From Cryptomeria japonica (Eukaryota; Streptophyta; Pinopsida; Cupressales; Cupressaceae): a DNA stretch of 64,000 nucleotides. A model generated the notes under the pieces. It was not told the DNA's origin. It made no database searches and saw only the letters and a program-made list of their open reading frames with translations. How positions within the stretch are numbered: position 1 is the first letter of the stretch; each line of letters starts with the position of its first letter. The position numbers and the translations under genes are program-made. Positions 53,101 through 64,000 of the stretch are shown in pieces. Location of the stretch: the NCBI RefSeq assembly GCF_030272615.1, contig NC_081411.1, forward strand, positions 43,767,017-43,831,016, in the 5' to 3' direction.

Positions 53101-55683
53101 TCATCTCCTATCCCTAGGGCTAGTGGCTGGAGAGTGTCGACTGGATGCTCCCTCCTGATCTGGCTGTGGAGGTGGACCCATGGGTGTATAGCGTGATACA
53201 GATCGTGAGTGACTCCGAGAGGAACTCCTACGATCCCTATCCATAAGGATCGCACGATAGGTGGTAGCCTCGGTCTGAGCCGCTACTAGGTCTCGCCGCA
53301 CCTGCTGGAGGTCCTCTGATAGGACTCTCTCTCTCTACTGCGCCTGCTGGAGGTCCTCTAATAGGACTCTCTCTCTCTGTCGCGCCTGCTGGAGGTCCTC
53401 TGATAGGACTCTCTCTCTCTCCCTCCATATATCTACCTGTACTCGGAATGGGAAAAATAAATTCTCATGCCGACCTGCGTTCCCCTGAGGCCTATAGGCA
53501 ATCTGTGAGGAACTGGGGATCTGTGCTATCATGGAAATGTCTGTCATTGCCTGCTGAATCAAGGAACGCCATTCCTGCACATTAGCTGTGGCAGTAGAAC
53601 AGATCTTTGTTAGTACCATTCTTTATCATCAAAACATTAATCAATCAATATAAACCTACTATACCTGGATCTCCCTCGCGCCAGTAGGGATCATGATATG
53701 GTAGCATCTGTGACTGAGAACCGCTAGGCTCCCCTCGCTCGTATACTCTATCCACGATGGGTGTAGGCTGGACGGTACTGCTGACAGGTCTCCGTATTGC
53801 CTCATGTTCCCCCTGTTGGGGAATAAGAGGTCGATCTAGAGCTATGGTATCATCTCCTGAATGATGGGGAGCTGCATCCGACTCCTCCTCATCATCTCTA
53901 TCCTCCTCCTCATCATCATCATCCTCGTCCTCATCCGCGTCATCACCTGCATCCTCCTCGTCCTCCTCTCTATCTGCATCCTCATCCTCCTCCTCCTCGT
54001 CACTAGGCTGATCGCCTGTAGGTGGATCAGGATCTCCCGCCTCCTCATGATCCTCTCCCTCCTCTGACTCCTCTGACCTGGATCCCTCGTCCTCGTCTCG
54101 GTCTCCATGTCTCCATGGGCCTGGATAGCCTGTCGGATGATCTGGTGGAAAGATAGGACCTGGATATGATCTCATGAACCATGAAACATATCTACGCTGT
54201 GCTCCAGGCTCTGCAGAATAGTCAGTGACTACATCTTGATCAGATCCCTCTAAGTCTGTCGTCTCAATATCATCTACCATCGGTCTCGCTACTGCTCCAG
54301 GTCTGGGAAGGACCCGTGAGTGTCGAGTATAGATGGGCACATCGGCTGGAACACACTGCTCTAGTCCGAACTGCCTCCGTACTCGGTCAATGTAGAAAGG
54401 GACTATGATGTGTGCATATCGTCCTCGCAATAGGCGGTTCCTCTGTAGACATGCTAACTGTCTCTCCATACCATCCCATCTGTGCATCAGTAGGTAAGGT
54501 CTCCACACTATCACCTCGGATGTCAGTCTGTCAATAATCACTCTCCAATATAATAAATCTCCAAATCTCCACTCTCTGGTAAGTGGATAAGCGAACACCC
54601 TAGGTCGCTCGCTCACTGTACTCAGTGGAAAGCCGACGGGCCTGGTGCATGTGAAGTGATCTAAAATCCACACCTGTAGAAGTGTGCATGTCATCAAACT
54701 ACAACCCTGTCCGAATACATACTCCCCAAGGTCGTGATAGAGATGCGCAAGCATACTCCGACCCCAAGTATACACTCTCCTGTGTCTCTCCATCGCTCTG
54801 ATACACCATGTGAGGCCCCCATGCATGTGTGTCCCTCGCCCATTAGGGCAGACGGCTAGTGCTATGATGGCTATCATAAGGCATCTCAGAAGGGGTACCT
54901 CCCCTGTAGGATGTAAGAGCAAGCTGACCATGATGCGATCTCTCATCTCGCTCGGCATGGCTCTCCCTATGCAATACACTTGCTCTCTCTGATGATCCTC
55001 CACTGACCGATCGGTCGCGTATGTAACCGTCGCTCCTCTGATAGGAAGACGAAGTATACGGTACACATCCTCGAGTGTGACCGTCAGCTCTCCTACTGGA
55101 AGGTGAAAGGTGCATGTGTCAGGATCCCATCGCTCCATCAAGGCCATCAGCATCGCAGGATGAAATCGAATGGCCGGCATCAAAATCACGTACCACAATC
55201 CTACAATCGATAGTGTGTCTCTCTCTGACTGGGTCAGCCGCGGAATCTGATCTCGCAGAGTGCGAAGAATATGTCCCGCTGTGTGCTCTCTCATGTATGG
55301 GAGACCCTGTAACACAAAAACATGACGATAATCAGTACTCGATCATCAAAATCACAAATGCAAACCGTCGCACATCGTATGCTAAGCCCTGGAACCTCTC
55401 GCCAGGCCCTGATTGGGGACCATGGCGCCCTGTCAGGGACCATGGCACCCCTATTAGGGACCATGGCACCCTAGGGGGACCAGGGCGCCCCTCAGGGACC
55501 ATGGCGCCCTGGGTGGGCCCCGGTCAGCCTTCGAGGCCCACATACGATCACGAAAAAGTCAAACATGCGAAAAATCAAAAGTCAAACGTTCAGTCAACTC
55601 ACCTCGTCCAGTGGCTCGTCGTCGATCACGGCCTGGCGCAGGATCTCAATCCTCGTGGGACGCTCCGGTTGTCGTGAAGGCAT
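53101..55683 (-). pseudogene. Plant mobile domain (PMD) gene, antisense in C, three exons with one stop
   Basis: Exon 1 55603-55683 starts MPSRQPERPTRIEIL, 27 codons, donor GAG|GTGAGT. Intron 1 is 55307-55602, acceptor GTTACAG|GG. Exon 2 is 53665-55306, donor CAG|GTATAG; intron 2 is 53586-53664 (79 bp) with TACTAAC branch-like word and acceptor GCCACAG|CT. Exon 3 is 53101-53585. Phases join correctly (0, then 1+2). The PMD core has MERWDPDTCTFHLPVGE, LTVTLEDVYRILRLPIRG and YTWGRSMLAHLYHDLGE, like the PMD family including MAIL1/MAIN proteins. A long acidic Glu/Asp stretch (about 54080-53860) and three ERERVLSEDLQQ-type repeats follow. A TAG at 53335-53337 lies in repeat 3 and truncates the protein; beyond it an Arg/Ser-rich tail ends at 53101. 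It runs against the sense of pol, which explains intron retention. Confidence 0.8.
55307..55602 (-). other. Intron 1 of the antisense PMD gene, with GC-rich minisatellite
   Basis: Canonical GTGAGT donor and TTACAG acceptor on the minus strand, 296 bp. It contains about five imperfect units of GGGACCATGGCGCCC type at 55415-55515, matching words in the LTR of C (45495, 46260-46350). Confidence 0.65.
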
Positions 55684-56250
55684 GATGATGGCTATGTGGG
55701 CTCCGCTACACTGAATAGTATCCTGAAATCAATAAAGTGACGAATACAAGTGTCACTTTCGAGGTATATACTCTCGTTTGCTTGTTCTTACTTTTTGAAA
55801 CCCTAATTCTCCTCTGTCATTCATTTTATCATAACTTGAGTTTGGGAGATGCGATTTTCAAACCGTTTGTTGCGTTGGAATCGTATTTTCCTTCTCCTAC
55901 TTTCAGGATGTTCCAAAAAGTGCTCTGCTGAAGCCTATTTAGTGAACACCCCTCATCAATACTATATTACACAATTTGTCGCAAGTAAACATGCTACCCT
56001 GTTTCACCTCCCTAATAAGCAAGTCGAAACAGAGGGGGGCATACAGCTACTCACAGATTTCATCACTTTCCCTAGTAAGCATTAGGTGATTTTGTGATCT
56101 AACGTTTGTTTTGTAGGGTGCGGTTCCTAACTGTGTATTGCAGATACCGCTGGGGGCTTCGTCTGACAACTTATGGATATATCCTTTTTTCAAATGATGT
56201 TTACTTTTCTGTACTTTAGCTTGCATATGCACGTAGTACTCATATGACCG
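55684..56250 (+). other. 3' untranslated region of C
   Basis: 567 bp without supported coding on the plus strand; on the minus strand it is the upstream region of the PMD gene. The stretch from about 55980 is conserved, inverted, in D at 61885-62160, so it probably belongs to the element 3' end. Confidence 0.55.
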
Positions 56251-56267
56251 CTAAAGTGGGGGCTAAA
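56251..56267 (+). promoter_or_regulatory. Polypurine tract of C
   Basis: CTAAAGTGGGGGCTAAA immediately before the 3' LTR; the same tract is at 61869-61884 (inverted) in D. Confidence 0.8.
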
Positions 56268-57925
56268 TGTAGCGTCGTAAATTGTACGCACTCGCTAGGG
56301 TGGTACAATTTCACACCTAGTTTAGCACCCGCCTTAGTGCATTTTGCATTTTGCATTGCATTTCTCCTTAAGCACTTAATTAATCAAATTAATTAGGTCT
56401 AATGTTCCTATTTCATCATTCTCTACATCATAAAGTTGGGCCCTTTCACTAAAGCGCGCCCTTCGCATTTTGTTCCTCCAATACATCACTTAATCAAAAA
56501 CCCTAATTAAGTCCTATTCCGAACTTGGGGGCTCGGTTTCGGGGTCAAAACATCTCGAAATCCCCTGTAACTTCGGGATTCTCTCTAAAATCATCATATC
56601 CGACGGCCCTGAAAATTTGGTGAAAAGTTGTCGGGACCATGGCGCCCGTGCACATGGTCCCAGACATTTTTCCCGAAATTTTAGGAGCGCAATCCAATCA
56701 TAAAATAAAGCTTAACCCCAAGAAATTGGCGGGATATTCAATCTCTAGGTCGGCCAAAATACGAATTTACGACCTAGGGTTTCATACATAAGAATTCTCT
56801 TTCTTCATTTGGAGGGATGGGATTTTTGTTTTCCAGGAACTTCATATGCAGCGAAAGAGCAGATCTTTGAGGACTTCAACAACATTCAACATCATTCTAT
56901 CAAGCATCTATCAAATTCATTCATCCACTTAGGGCTTGGAAGACATTGAAGAACAATAGGAGATTACCGACTGAAGATTGGCTTGTACTCCTCCCTTGAG
57001 GGTTGGGTATGATTTCGTATTGTTTTCATGTCTTTGCATAAGCTTTGATACATCATTTATTCATGCTTTAGATCACATTGCATCTTGATTTAGAGCATTT
57101 ACATTATCATTTACAAGCAATTAGGGTTTACTTTCTAAGGTTGCTCTAGTTTGCTTTCTTGCATTTTGGACCTTGCACACACACTAGGTCTACACACACA
57201 ATACATTTTACAAAACAACTTGGCTATTCGTGGAGGTGGAAATCACTGAAGCGGGGGTTTGACTAAGGCAAAACCCTATATAGCCGCCCCTCCCCCTTTT
57301 CAGATATTATTGCAGGTTTCGAGATTCGGACGACGCCGCGGGATACAGATCTGGAGGGAGAAAGTTGGGACAGCACTCTGTGTGAAATTGCAGAGCAGAA
57401 GACCGGGACAGGGGCGCTGGGCGCCTTGGTCCTGCCAGGACAGGGGCGTTGGGCGCCCTGGTCCCTGGGACAGAGGTGCTGGGTGCCCTGGTCCTCCAGA
57501 CAGACAGTGTACAAACAATTTCCAGACAGTGTTTCAGAGTGCAGAACAGTGGTTTTCGGTGCAGTTTTCAGGACAGTGGCGCCCGCGCCCCCGTCTCGAA
57601 CATTTTCAGTCCGATTTTGACTCCGGGTACATATCTGCATTCTTATTTCATCCTTGTACTTACAGCTGTTCATTGTTTAATCTCAATTCTGCAATCTTGT
57701 TATTAGTTCATACTTGCATTTTGGGATTAGGGTTTGAACTTGCATTACTTGATTTTATAATTTCAACAAGGGAATAGAAATCCTAATAGATATCCCGTGG
57801 CTCTCTCTTTCACCAAAAGAAGTAGCCAATTGTGCAATATCTCTAGGCTCTTTCGTATTCCGTAATGTGTGTCAAAAGGTAGGATTAGGGCATGATTAAC
57901 CTAGTCTCGCTTTTTCCCCTACACA
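56268..57925 (+). repeat. 3' LTR of element C
   Basis: 1658 bp, equal in length to the 5' LTR, about 25 differences by eye (about 98.5% identity), nearly all transitions. TATA box 57277-57283. Confidence 0.9.
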
Positions 57926-57930
57926 CCTAG

Positions 57931-60227
57931 GTTTTACTGAAATTCTTAGTATCCCGGATTTCCACAAGGATATCATAAGAATTGTATTAAGCAGGGTACA
58001 TGGTGAATTTTTCTAGTACAAGATTACCAAAGAGGCAGTAAAGGCAGTAACAGGGTTACCCTCCACCGGCAACAGACCTTACAAAACTAAGAAGGTCTCA
58101 AATGATCTAGTAACAAGACTAACCGGTGCAACATCTGATAGGAGATCTTTAAGGGTAAATGATATAAAGGATATAAATGTCAGATTTATCAATATGATCT
58201 TAGGTTTCAAAGCTACTTATGCAAATATGTTAAACTCAGTTTCTAGCCTGTGTATTAAGAGTGCCTATGATATGGTAAAAGATAATGCAAAAATAGACAT
58301 ATGTGAATGGCTTAAAGATGAGCTAATAGACAATTTAGGAAAGATCAAGAAGGATAAGAAAGGTACATTCAGATTTGGAAACCTACTTGTTTGTCTAATG
58401 TTGTATATAACCAAACAAGTGCCCAGTATTGGTCCTAGAAATTTTGGATTTGATATACCGGTAGGCAAACAATTGTTGGATTTACTGAACAACATGGGAG
58501 AGAACAGGGAAAAGAACATAAATGAGCATTTTCAGGCATTGAAGGCCCGAATGAAAACTAGAGTTAGATTGTCACAAGCTATTGTAGATAAGTACCAAAA
58601 GGAAATTTGTTTTGTAATAAAGAAAGATGAAATTTGGATGGAGGTAGTTGTCCCTAGAACCATCTGGGTTACTGAAATGGGCTATGAAACAGATGACAAT
58701 ATTATTGAAATTTATGCAAACGTCCTCCTAGAAGCTCCTAAGGGACCTGAAGAAAAAATATTTGGTAGTGTTGAAACTATAGAAAGCCAAATTCAATCAA
58801 GGAAAAGAGTTAAGAAGGTAGAGGCAACTATTAGAAAAGGAACCCGGTAGGCAAAAGCTATCAAAGAAGATGTATTAAGACAAACCGGTATCAAGGAGAG
58901 TGAACTGGAAGAACTTCAACCAGAAGCCCATCTGTCACCGATTGCAACTTCTTCTGAAAGTGACATACCTATAGTATTTAAGAGAGTTGAGAGGAAAATA
59001 AAACCCTCACCGGCACCTTCTCCTTCACCCAAGAGGACAAGACAGAAGCAACAAGTAGTAAGGCCCCCATCAAAGAAATTAACTCCAAAGAAAAAGATGA
59101 CTCCAAAAAGAAGACTCAACAAACTATTGCTCCAATTGATAAACTTCTAAATGAAATTACAGAGGATGGAAAGTTGAAAAACATCAACAAATTATATGAC
59201 ACACTATCCGTTGATGACAAAGAGAAAGTAGAAAACAATGTAATCTTACACTTAGATATTTACAAGAAATTTTTGATGCAAGTTGTTGATGAAATACCGG
59301 CAGATCTGTATAACAGACTTGAGGCTAGAAGAGTGGCTATTGTTGAGCTGGATAAGAAGATAAAGATTGAAAAACTACTTGCAGTACATCTTGTCAACTC
59401 ACCTGATGAGATAGATCAATTAATCTCTAAGGCTAACCGGTCAGTATTCTCAACTGCTCACCGACATGTAGCTCTGATGGCAGGAAGAGTGAACCAGGTA
59501 ACAAAGGAAACAACAGATGCATGGGATATATTCCTGGTAGAAAAGGAAAAACAGGAAGAGTATATAAAACCTAAAACCTTCAAGGTATATTAAAAGAAAA
59601 GAGACAAAGGAAAAGGTAAGGTTGGTGGACCACCCAGTATAAAAATAACAAACAACTTATCCCCACAGCCTCTAAATACTCCACCAGTAGTTACTACTAA
59701 CAATCAACCAGCAACTGAGAGTGTGGACACACCACTTGAGGATACAAATCTTGATTCTGAGGTGTTATATACAATGATCATTGACACTCAGAAAGTCAAT
59801 ATTATGGTAGATAAGGAATCCACTGGGAAATCAAATGTGGCAAAATAGCCACCGGCAGAAAACACTATAGTGACCCCGGACACTAGAAAAACAAAGACCA
59901 CAGATGTACATAATGATTCATCTACTGAGCCACTAGCAACAGGCAGCACAGAGGAACCACTGGCAACAGACAACACTAAGAAATAGGCAGAGCAACAGGC
60001 TCCCTCATAGGAACAAGTTCATGCAGAGACAGTGCCACCGGCAAAAGCTGAGGAACCCAAACCTTTGCTTAGAGAAATGCAAACACAAACTGACCTACTA
60101 GAGGTCACTACAAGCAAAGAAGTTACTCACACCAGTGGATTATAGATTGTAAAAACTGTTGGACAAACATCTGGTACATCCATGGCATAATTCAAACCAA
60201 CTAATGTAACTAAGGTCCTATTGGATT
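57931..60227 (+). pseudogene. ORF2 of L, 3' part
   Basis: Continues from 45122 across element C. The core has GFTEILSIPDFHKDI, KITKEAVKAVTGLPS, ICEWLKDELIDNLGKI and FRFGNLLVCLMLYI, then PSIGPRNFGFDIPVGKQLL (58194-58850 is the longest open block). A stop follows at about 58848, then a basic Pro/Lys/Arg-rich segment, then a coiled-coil-like part (59174-59593) with HLDIYKKFLMQVV, LISKANRSVF and MAGRVNQVTKET. An acidic Thr/Pro-rich tail runs to the insertion of D at 60228. Several stops and a shift are present. It is homologous to ORF2 of A and J. No known enzyme motif is recognised; function is unknown. Confidence 0.7.
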
Positions 60228-61868
60228 TGTGTGGGAGAAAAAGCGAGACTAAGCAAACATGCCCTAATCTCACTTTCAATCACACATTTGTGGAATACGA
60301 AAGAGCCTAGAGGTATCACACAATTGGCTACTTCTTCTTGTGGAAGAGAGAGCCACGGGCTACCTATTAGGATTTCTATTCCTTTGTTGTAATTGAAAGA
60401 TGAAATGATGCAAGTTCAATCCCTAACCCCAAAGTGCAAGTATGAACTAATAACAAGATTACAAAATTGAACTTAAATGACGGAAAGCTGTAAACACAAG
60501 GACAAAACAAGAATGCAAATGCGTACCCGGAGTTAAAATCTAACTGAAAAATGTTCGAGACGGGGGCGCGGGTGCCACTGTCCTGAATCTGCCCCTGAAA
60601 CTGCTCCGAAAACTACTGTTTTGCAACCTGAAAAGCTGTCAAAATGCTGAAACTTGCTGTCTGCCAAAAGGACCAGGGCGCCCAGCGCCCCTATCCTGGC
60701 AGGACCAGGGTGCCCTACGCCCCTGTCCTAGCTTTCTGGGCTGGAATTTGGTGTGTTGTTTGGTCTCCGTCTGCTTCTTCCGGATCTGTAACTTGCGGCG
60801 TCGTCCGAGTCCCGAAACCTACACTTATATCTGAAAAGGTGTTTGGGCGGCTATATAGGGTTTTGCCTTAATCAAACCCCCGCTTTGGTGATTTCCACCT
60901 CCACGGATAGCCAAGTTGTATTGTAAAATGTATTGTGTGTGCAGACCTAGTGTGTGTGCAAGGTCCTTAAATGCAAGAAAGCAAACTAGAGCAACCTAGA
61001 AAGTAAACCCTAATTGCTTGTAAATGATAGTGTAAATACTCTAAATCAAGATGCAAAGTGATCTAAAGCATGAATAAAGGATATATTGAAGCTTATGGAA
61101 AGACATGAAAACAACATGAAATCATACCCAACCCTCAAGGGAGGAGTACAAGCCAATCTTCAGTCGGTAATCTCCTATTGTTCTTCAATGTCTTCCAAGC
61201 CCTAAATAGATGAATGAAATTGATAAATGCTTGATAGAAGGATGTTGAATGTTGTTGAAGTCTTCAAAGATCTACTCTTTCGTTGCATATGAGGTCCTGA
61301 AAATCAAAAATTCCCTCCTTTCAAATGAAGAAAGAGAGCTTTTATGTATGAAACCCTAGGTCTTAATTTTGAATTTTGGCCAACCTAGAGATTGAATATC
61401 CCGCCAATTTCTTGGGGTTAAGCTTTATTTTATGATTGGATCGCGCTCCTAAAATTTCGGAAAAAATGTCCGGGACCATGTGCACTCCGGGCGCCATGGT
61501 CCCGATAACTTTTCACCAAATTTTTAGGGCCGTCAGATATGATGATTTTAGAGAGAATACCGAAGTTACAGGTGATTTCGAGATGTTTTGACCCCCGAAA
61601 TCAAGCCCCCAAGCTCGAAATAGGACCTAATTAGGGTTTTTGATTAAATGATGTATTGGAAGAATAAAATGAAAGGGGCACACTTTAATGAAAGGGCCCA
61701 ACTTTATGATGTGGGAGATGATGAAATAGAACCTTAGACCTAATTAATTTGATTAATTAAGTGCTAAAGGGGAAATGCAATGCAAAATGCAAAATGCGCC
61801 AAGGCGGGTGCTAAACTAGGTGTGAAATTGTACCACCCTAGCAAGTGCGTACAATTTACGATGCTACA
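60228..61868 (-). repeat. 3' LTR of element D
   Basis: It is homologous, inverted, to the LTR of C across its whole length (TGTGTGGGAG to GCTACA), with clearly more differences than between the two LTRs of C. TATA box at 60851-60857; GC-rich GGACCAGGGCGCCC-type units near 60670-60720. Confidence 0.85.
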
Positions 61869-63490
61869 TTTAGCCCCCACTTTAGCGGTCATATGAACAC
61901 TAAGTGCATATGCAAGCTAAAGTACAGAAAAGTAAACATTATTTGAAAAAGGATATATCCATAAGTCTGTCGAACGAAGCCCCCAGCGGTATCTGCAGTA
62001 CACAGTTAGGAACCGCACCCTACAAAACCACATGTTAGATCACAAAATCACCTAATGCTTACTAAGGAAGGTGATGAAAATTCGAGGGTAGCTATATGCC
62101 CCCCCCTGTTTCGGCTTGCTAATTTTAGTGAGTTGAAACAGGGTATCATGTTTACCACTTCGAATTGTTAAAGAATATTGATGACAAATGCTCACAAGAA
62201 GATTTGATATGAGATCAAAAACTAATGGAGAATCATTTGGTAAGAAAGAGGACTAAATCTCAATTCCAACACAACAAAGAGTGTGAAGATTTGAGAGTTC
62301 TCTAACACAAGATGAAGGATGTAAATGGAAACAAAATGCAAAGAGAAGAAAAGAAAGGAAAAAGGCATGAATACACACATTGGTGATCCATGAGAAGAAT
62401 AGTGAGAGAGAAAACATGGACTTCTCGCCCCTAGATCATGTCTAGGTGATCCATGGAAAAAAGGACATGGAAAACTAGCCCCTAGAGTCTGTCTAGGTGA
62501 TCCATGTAAGGGAGGAGAGTGAGAAAGTCTAGCCTTATGCCGCTAGTTCCACTCGACCTCGTGCATGTGTGTGTAAGGGAGGTTAGAAGCATCTCATAGG
62601 AGTCTATGCCCGAGTATGCTACAACCTGTATATGTATAGTACAAAAGCATGACATCTCACTCTAAGAGTCTGTGCTCTGGTTCTGAGAATGACCTATTGC
62701 TCAAAAAGTGTAATGTTTATGTCATAAGAAAATTAGAAAAAGGATACCTACCTTCATCACAAAAGAAGATACCCCAAAAATGCAACAATGTCATAGATCC
62801 AAGCAAGAGAGTTTTGCACTCTTTAAGCAAGGATAAGATAGTTGAAAAGGGATATCTTGTAGTATGTGTAAAGGAGATCCTTAGAGGAGAAGAGATCTTT
62901 GTACAAAAGACGCCTATCCCCAAGAGGAATTGTCTTAGACAAATATAACATCTTCTAGAATAAGACAAAGAAGAGAATAAGAATGCAATACTTCCATCTT
63001 TTGCGAGGTGAAAGTGATTCTTAATGAAGGATGACGCTCTTTTTAACCCAATTGGGAGAGTGAATTCATTATGGATGTATTTTACCAAGTGCAAAAGAGG
63101 TTGTAGTCAAGGACTTATACCTCTTGTAAGAGAGAATCCTTGAACCAACAACAACAAATGCATACAAGGAATAACATCAAATAATAAAGTTCACACCATC
63201 CACGGAATAGGAAAAAGTGGATCCTTAGATAAAAATAAGGAAAGATCATTGCCTAAATGAGAAGGACTTACACAATCTTCTAGGGAGAGATTTGGACATA
63301 AGCAAAAGAAGAGATATATGAAATCACTCTTGTCCCCATAGAAACAAGAGATAACATAGAAAATTTAGGCTATTATGTTGCTTCAAAAATATGATTGCAC
63401 TTGAAATTGTACCATCATGAATGACAATGAGCCCCCAGTAAATGAGCTACCAATGTCACATAATGATGAGCAACATAATAGCCATTAATG
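61869..63490 (-). other. Polypurine tract and 3' region of D
   Basis: Tract TAAAGTGGGGGCTAAA (minus strand) at 61869-61884. Up to about 62160 the sequence matches the 3' untranslated region of C. The remaining 1.3 kb is A/G-rich with short repeats (CCCCTAGA...TCTAGGTGATCCATG occurs at about 62428 and 62480) and no supported gene. Confidence 0.55.
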
Positions 63491-64000
63491 TTATTTAAAG
63501 ACATGATAGACTGAATGAGGAATTTGAATATGACATGCTAAATGCTCAACTATAAGTGAGATCAAAAACATGTGTAAAATGATAAAAATTGAACAAGAAA
63601 AGTCACAAGAAATCTTAGGAGAGGGATGAGTGTAATTTATTAGAGCCTTGTCCTTGGAGGAAAGGACTTGATGATGAATAGGAGATAAAGATTCATAAGT
63701 GGATTTAGAAATTTGAGGGGAGTCATAAAGAGATTTGTTCATCGCCAAGATTTCTTTATGAGGGGAATGAGAGTTGACAGAAGTAGAAGATGATTTAGTT
63801 GAAGTGAGATCATCATCACTAAATATAGCATTCACATTGAGAGATGGTCTTTTAGATGCTTTAGTGCGTTTGCAGGGATTATAGCCGAGTCCAAAGGCAT
63901 AATTGTGAAAATTAGTCTCTAGAGGAACTTTTATCCCTTGTTCATGAGTGCCACAACCATTTCCATGATACCCATGCTTAGCAAAAATGCGAAAACCACG
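63491..64000 (-). pseudogene. D polyprotein fragment: G-patch region
   Basis: The minus-strand frame is open from the window edge: RGFRIFAKHGYHGNGCG, then LETNFHNYAFGLGYNPCKR, matching C at about 48770-48920. It then diverges into a Ser/Thr-rich tail (MNAIFSDDDLTSTKSSSTS and on) that ends at 63491. In C this point is followed by RT; here the sequence goes to the 3' region, marking the internal deletion. Confidence 0.75.

Larger units (their letters stand above)
45123..57925 (+). mobile_element. Element C: Ty3/gypsy (Tat-like) with antisense PMD gene
   Basis: 12,803 bp with a perfect TSD CCTAG (45118-45122, 57926-57930) and two LTRs of equal length (1658 bp) that differ at about 25 positions by eye, nearly all transitions, so it is the youngest complete insertion. 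Order: 5' LTR, primer-site position, protease, G-patch, RT, RNase H, second RNase H, integrase, spacer, antisense plant mobile domain gene, 3' untranslated region, polypurine tract, 3' LTR. No capsid or knuckle gag domain is visible. Three in-frame stops, one frameshift and a changed integrase active-site residue make this copy inactive. Confidence 0.9.
42548..60227 (+). mobile_element. Element L: non-autonomous LTR element, split by element C
   Basis: Plus-strand element inserted in the gag start of K. It contains a 5' LTR (42548-43342), primer site, CCHC gag-like gene, spacer and ORF2, with element C (45123-57925) nested in ORF2. The 3' part runs to 60227, where element D interrupts; the 3' LTR is outside the window. 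Removing C and D leaves about 4.9 kb. No protease, RT, RNase H or integrase is found. Confidence 0.75.
60228..64000 (-). mobile_element. Element D: internally deleted relative of C (partial)
   Basis: Minus-strand element inserted in the tail of ORF2 of L; flank GGATT at 60223-60227. It has a 1641 bp 3' LTR (60228-61868), polypurine tract, 3' untranslated region homologous to C, and then the G-patch part of the polyprotein at the right edge. RT, RNase H, integrase and the PMD gene, which in C occupy this interval, are absent, so the element is non-autonomous. Its 5' end is outside the window. Confidence 0.75.

Noticed and set aside
53861-54067. Hydrophobic plus-strand frame looking like a membrane protein
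   Set aside because: It is the complement of the acidic Glu/Asp codon run of the PMD gene (GAG/GAT runs read as Leu/Ile).
1-64000. tRNA, rRNA or free-standing host genes
   Set aside because: Looked for tRNA-like cloverleaf boxes and for long intact frames outside transposable elements; nothing convincing. The PMD gene is the only host-like gene and it is inside element C.

Overview
The window is nuclear DNA from a land plant with a large, retrotransposon-rich genome. The near-absence of host genes, 1-6 kb LTRs, deep nesting and heavy transition decay suggest a gymnosperm or similar giant genome, but nothing seen fixes the species. I recognise no independent host gene, rRNA or tRNA. Nearly everything is LTR retrotransposon, and the order of insertion can be read from interrupted reading frames and target-site duplications (TSDs). 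I name the elements A, C, D, E, F, H, J, K and L for reference.

Left and centre (1-37.7 kb): the oldest layer is E, a minus-strand Ty3/gypsy element now in four pieces (797-1532, 7428-8061, 30360-32085, 36683-37651). It is broken by H (LTR 168-796, internal part off the left edge), by A (1533-7427, TSD GGTTA/AGTTA), by the 22.3 kb element F (8062-30359, TSD AGACC/GGACC) and by a terminal-inverted-repeat element (32086-36682, TSD TATT) filled with a 2.8 kb palindromic tandem array. F is a gypsy element with LTRs of about 6.06 kb. It carries gag, protease, an RNase H placed before RT, RT with RNase H, and integrase. Each LTR holds a long decayed reading frame downstream of a TATA box. F is itself hit by two solo LTRs (12076-13499 with TSD GATAA; 19911-20699 with TSD ACCAC).

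Right (37.7-64 kb): J (minus), K (plus) and L (plus) belong, like A, to a family of non-autonomous LTR elements. Their LTR is followed by a sequence resembling the initiator-Met-tRNA primer site, then a coiled-coil protein with up to four CCHC knuckles, then a second long ORF (ORF2) of unknown function where pol would be expected. L is inserted in K. The 12.8 kb gypsy element C (45123-57925, TSD CCTAG, two 1658 bp LTRs differing at about 25 sites by eye) split ORF2 of L. C has protease, G-patch, RT, two RNase H domains and integrase but no visible capsid. Between integrase and the 3' LTR it carries, antisense, a plant mobile domain (PMD) gene that still has two phase-consistent introns. D (60228 to the right edge) is a minus-strand internal-deletion relative of C inserted into the tail of L.

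Taken together, several unrelated-looking retroelements here carry long non-pol accessory genes: ORF2 in A/J/L, an ORF inside the LTR of F, and an antisense PMD gene in C. That is the most interesting theme of the window. All coding regions are decayed to some degree, so most are given as pseudogenes.
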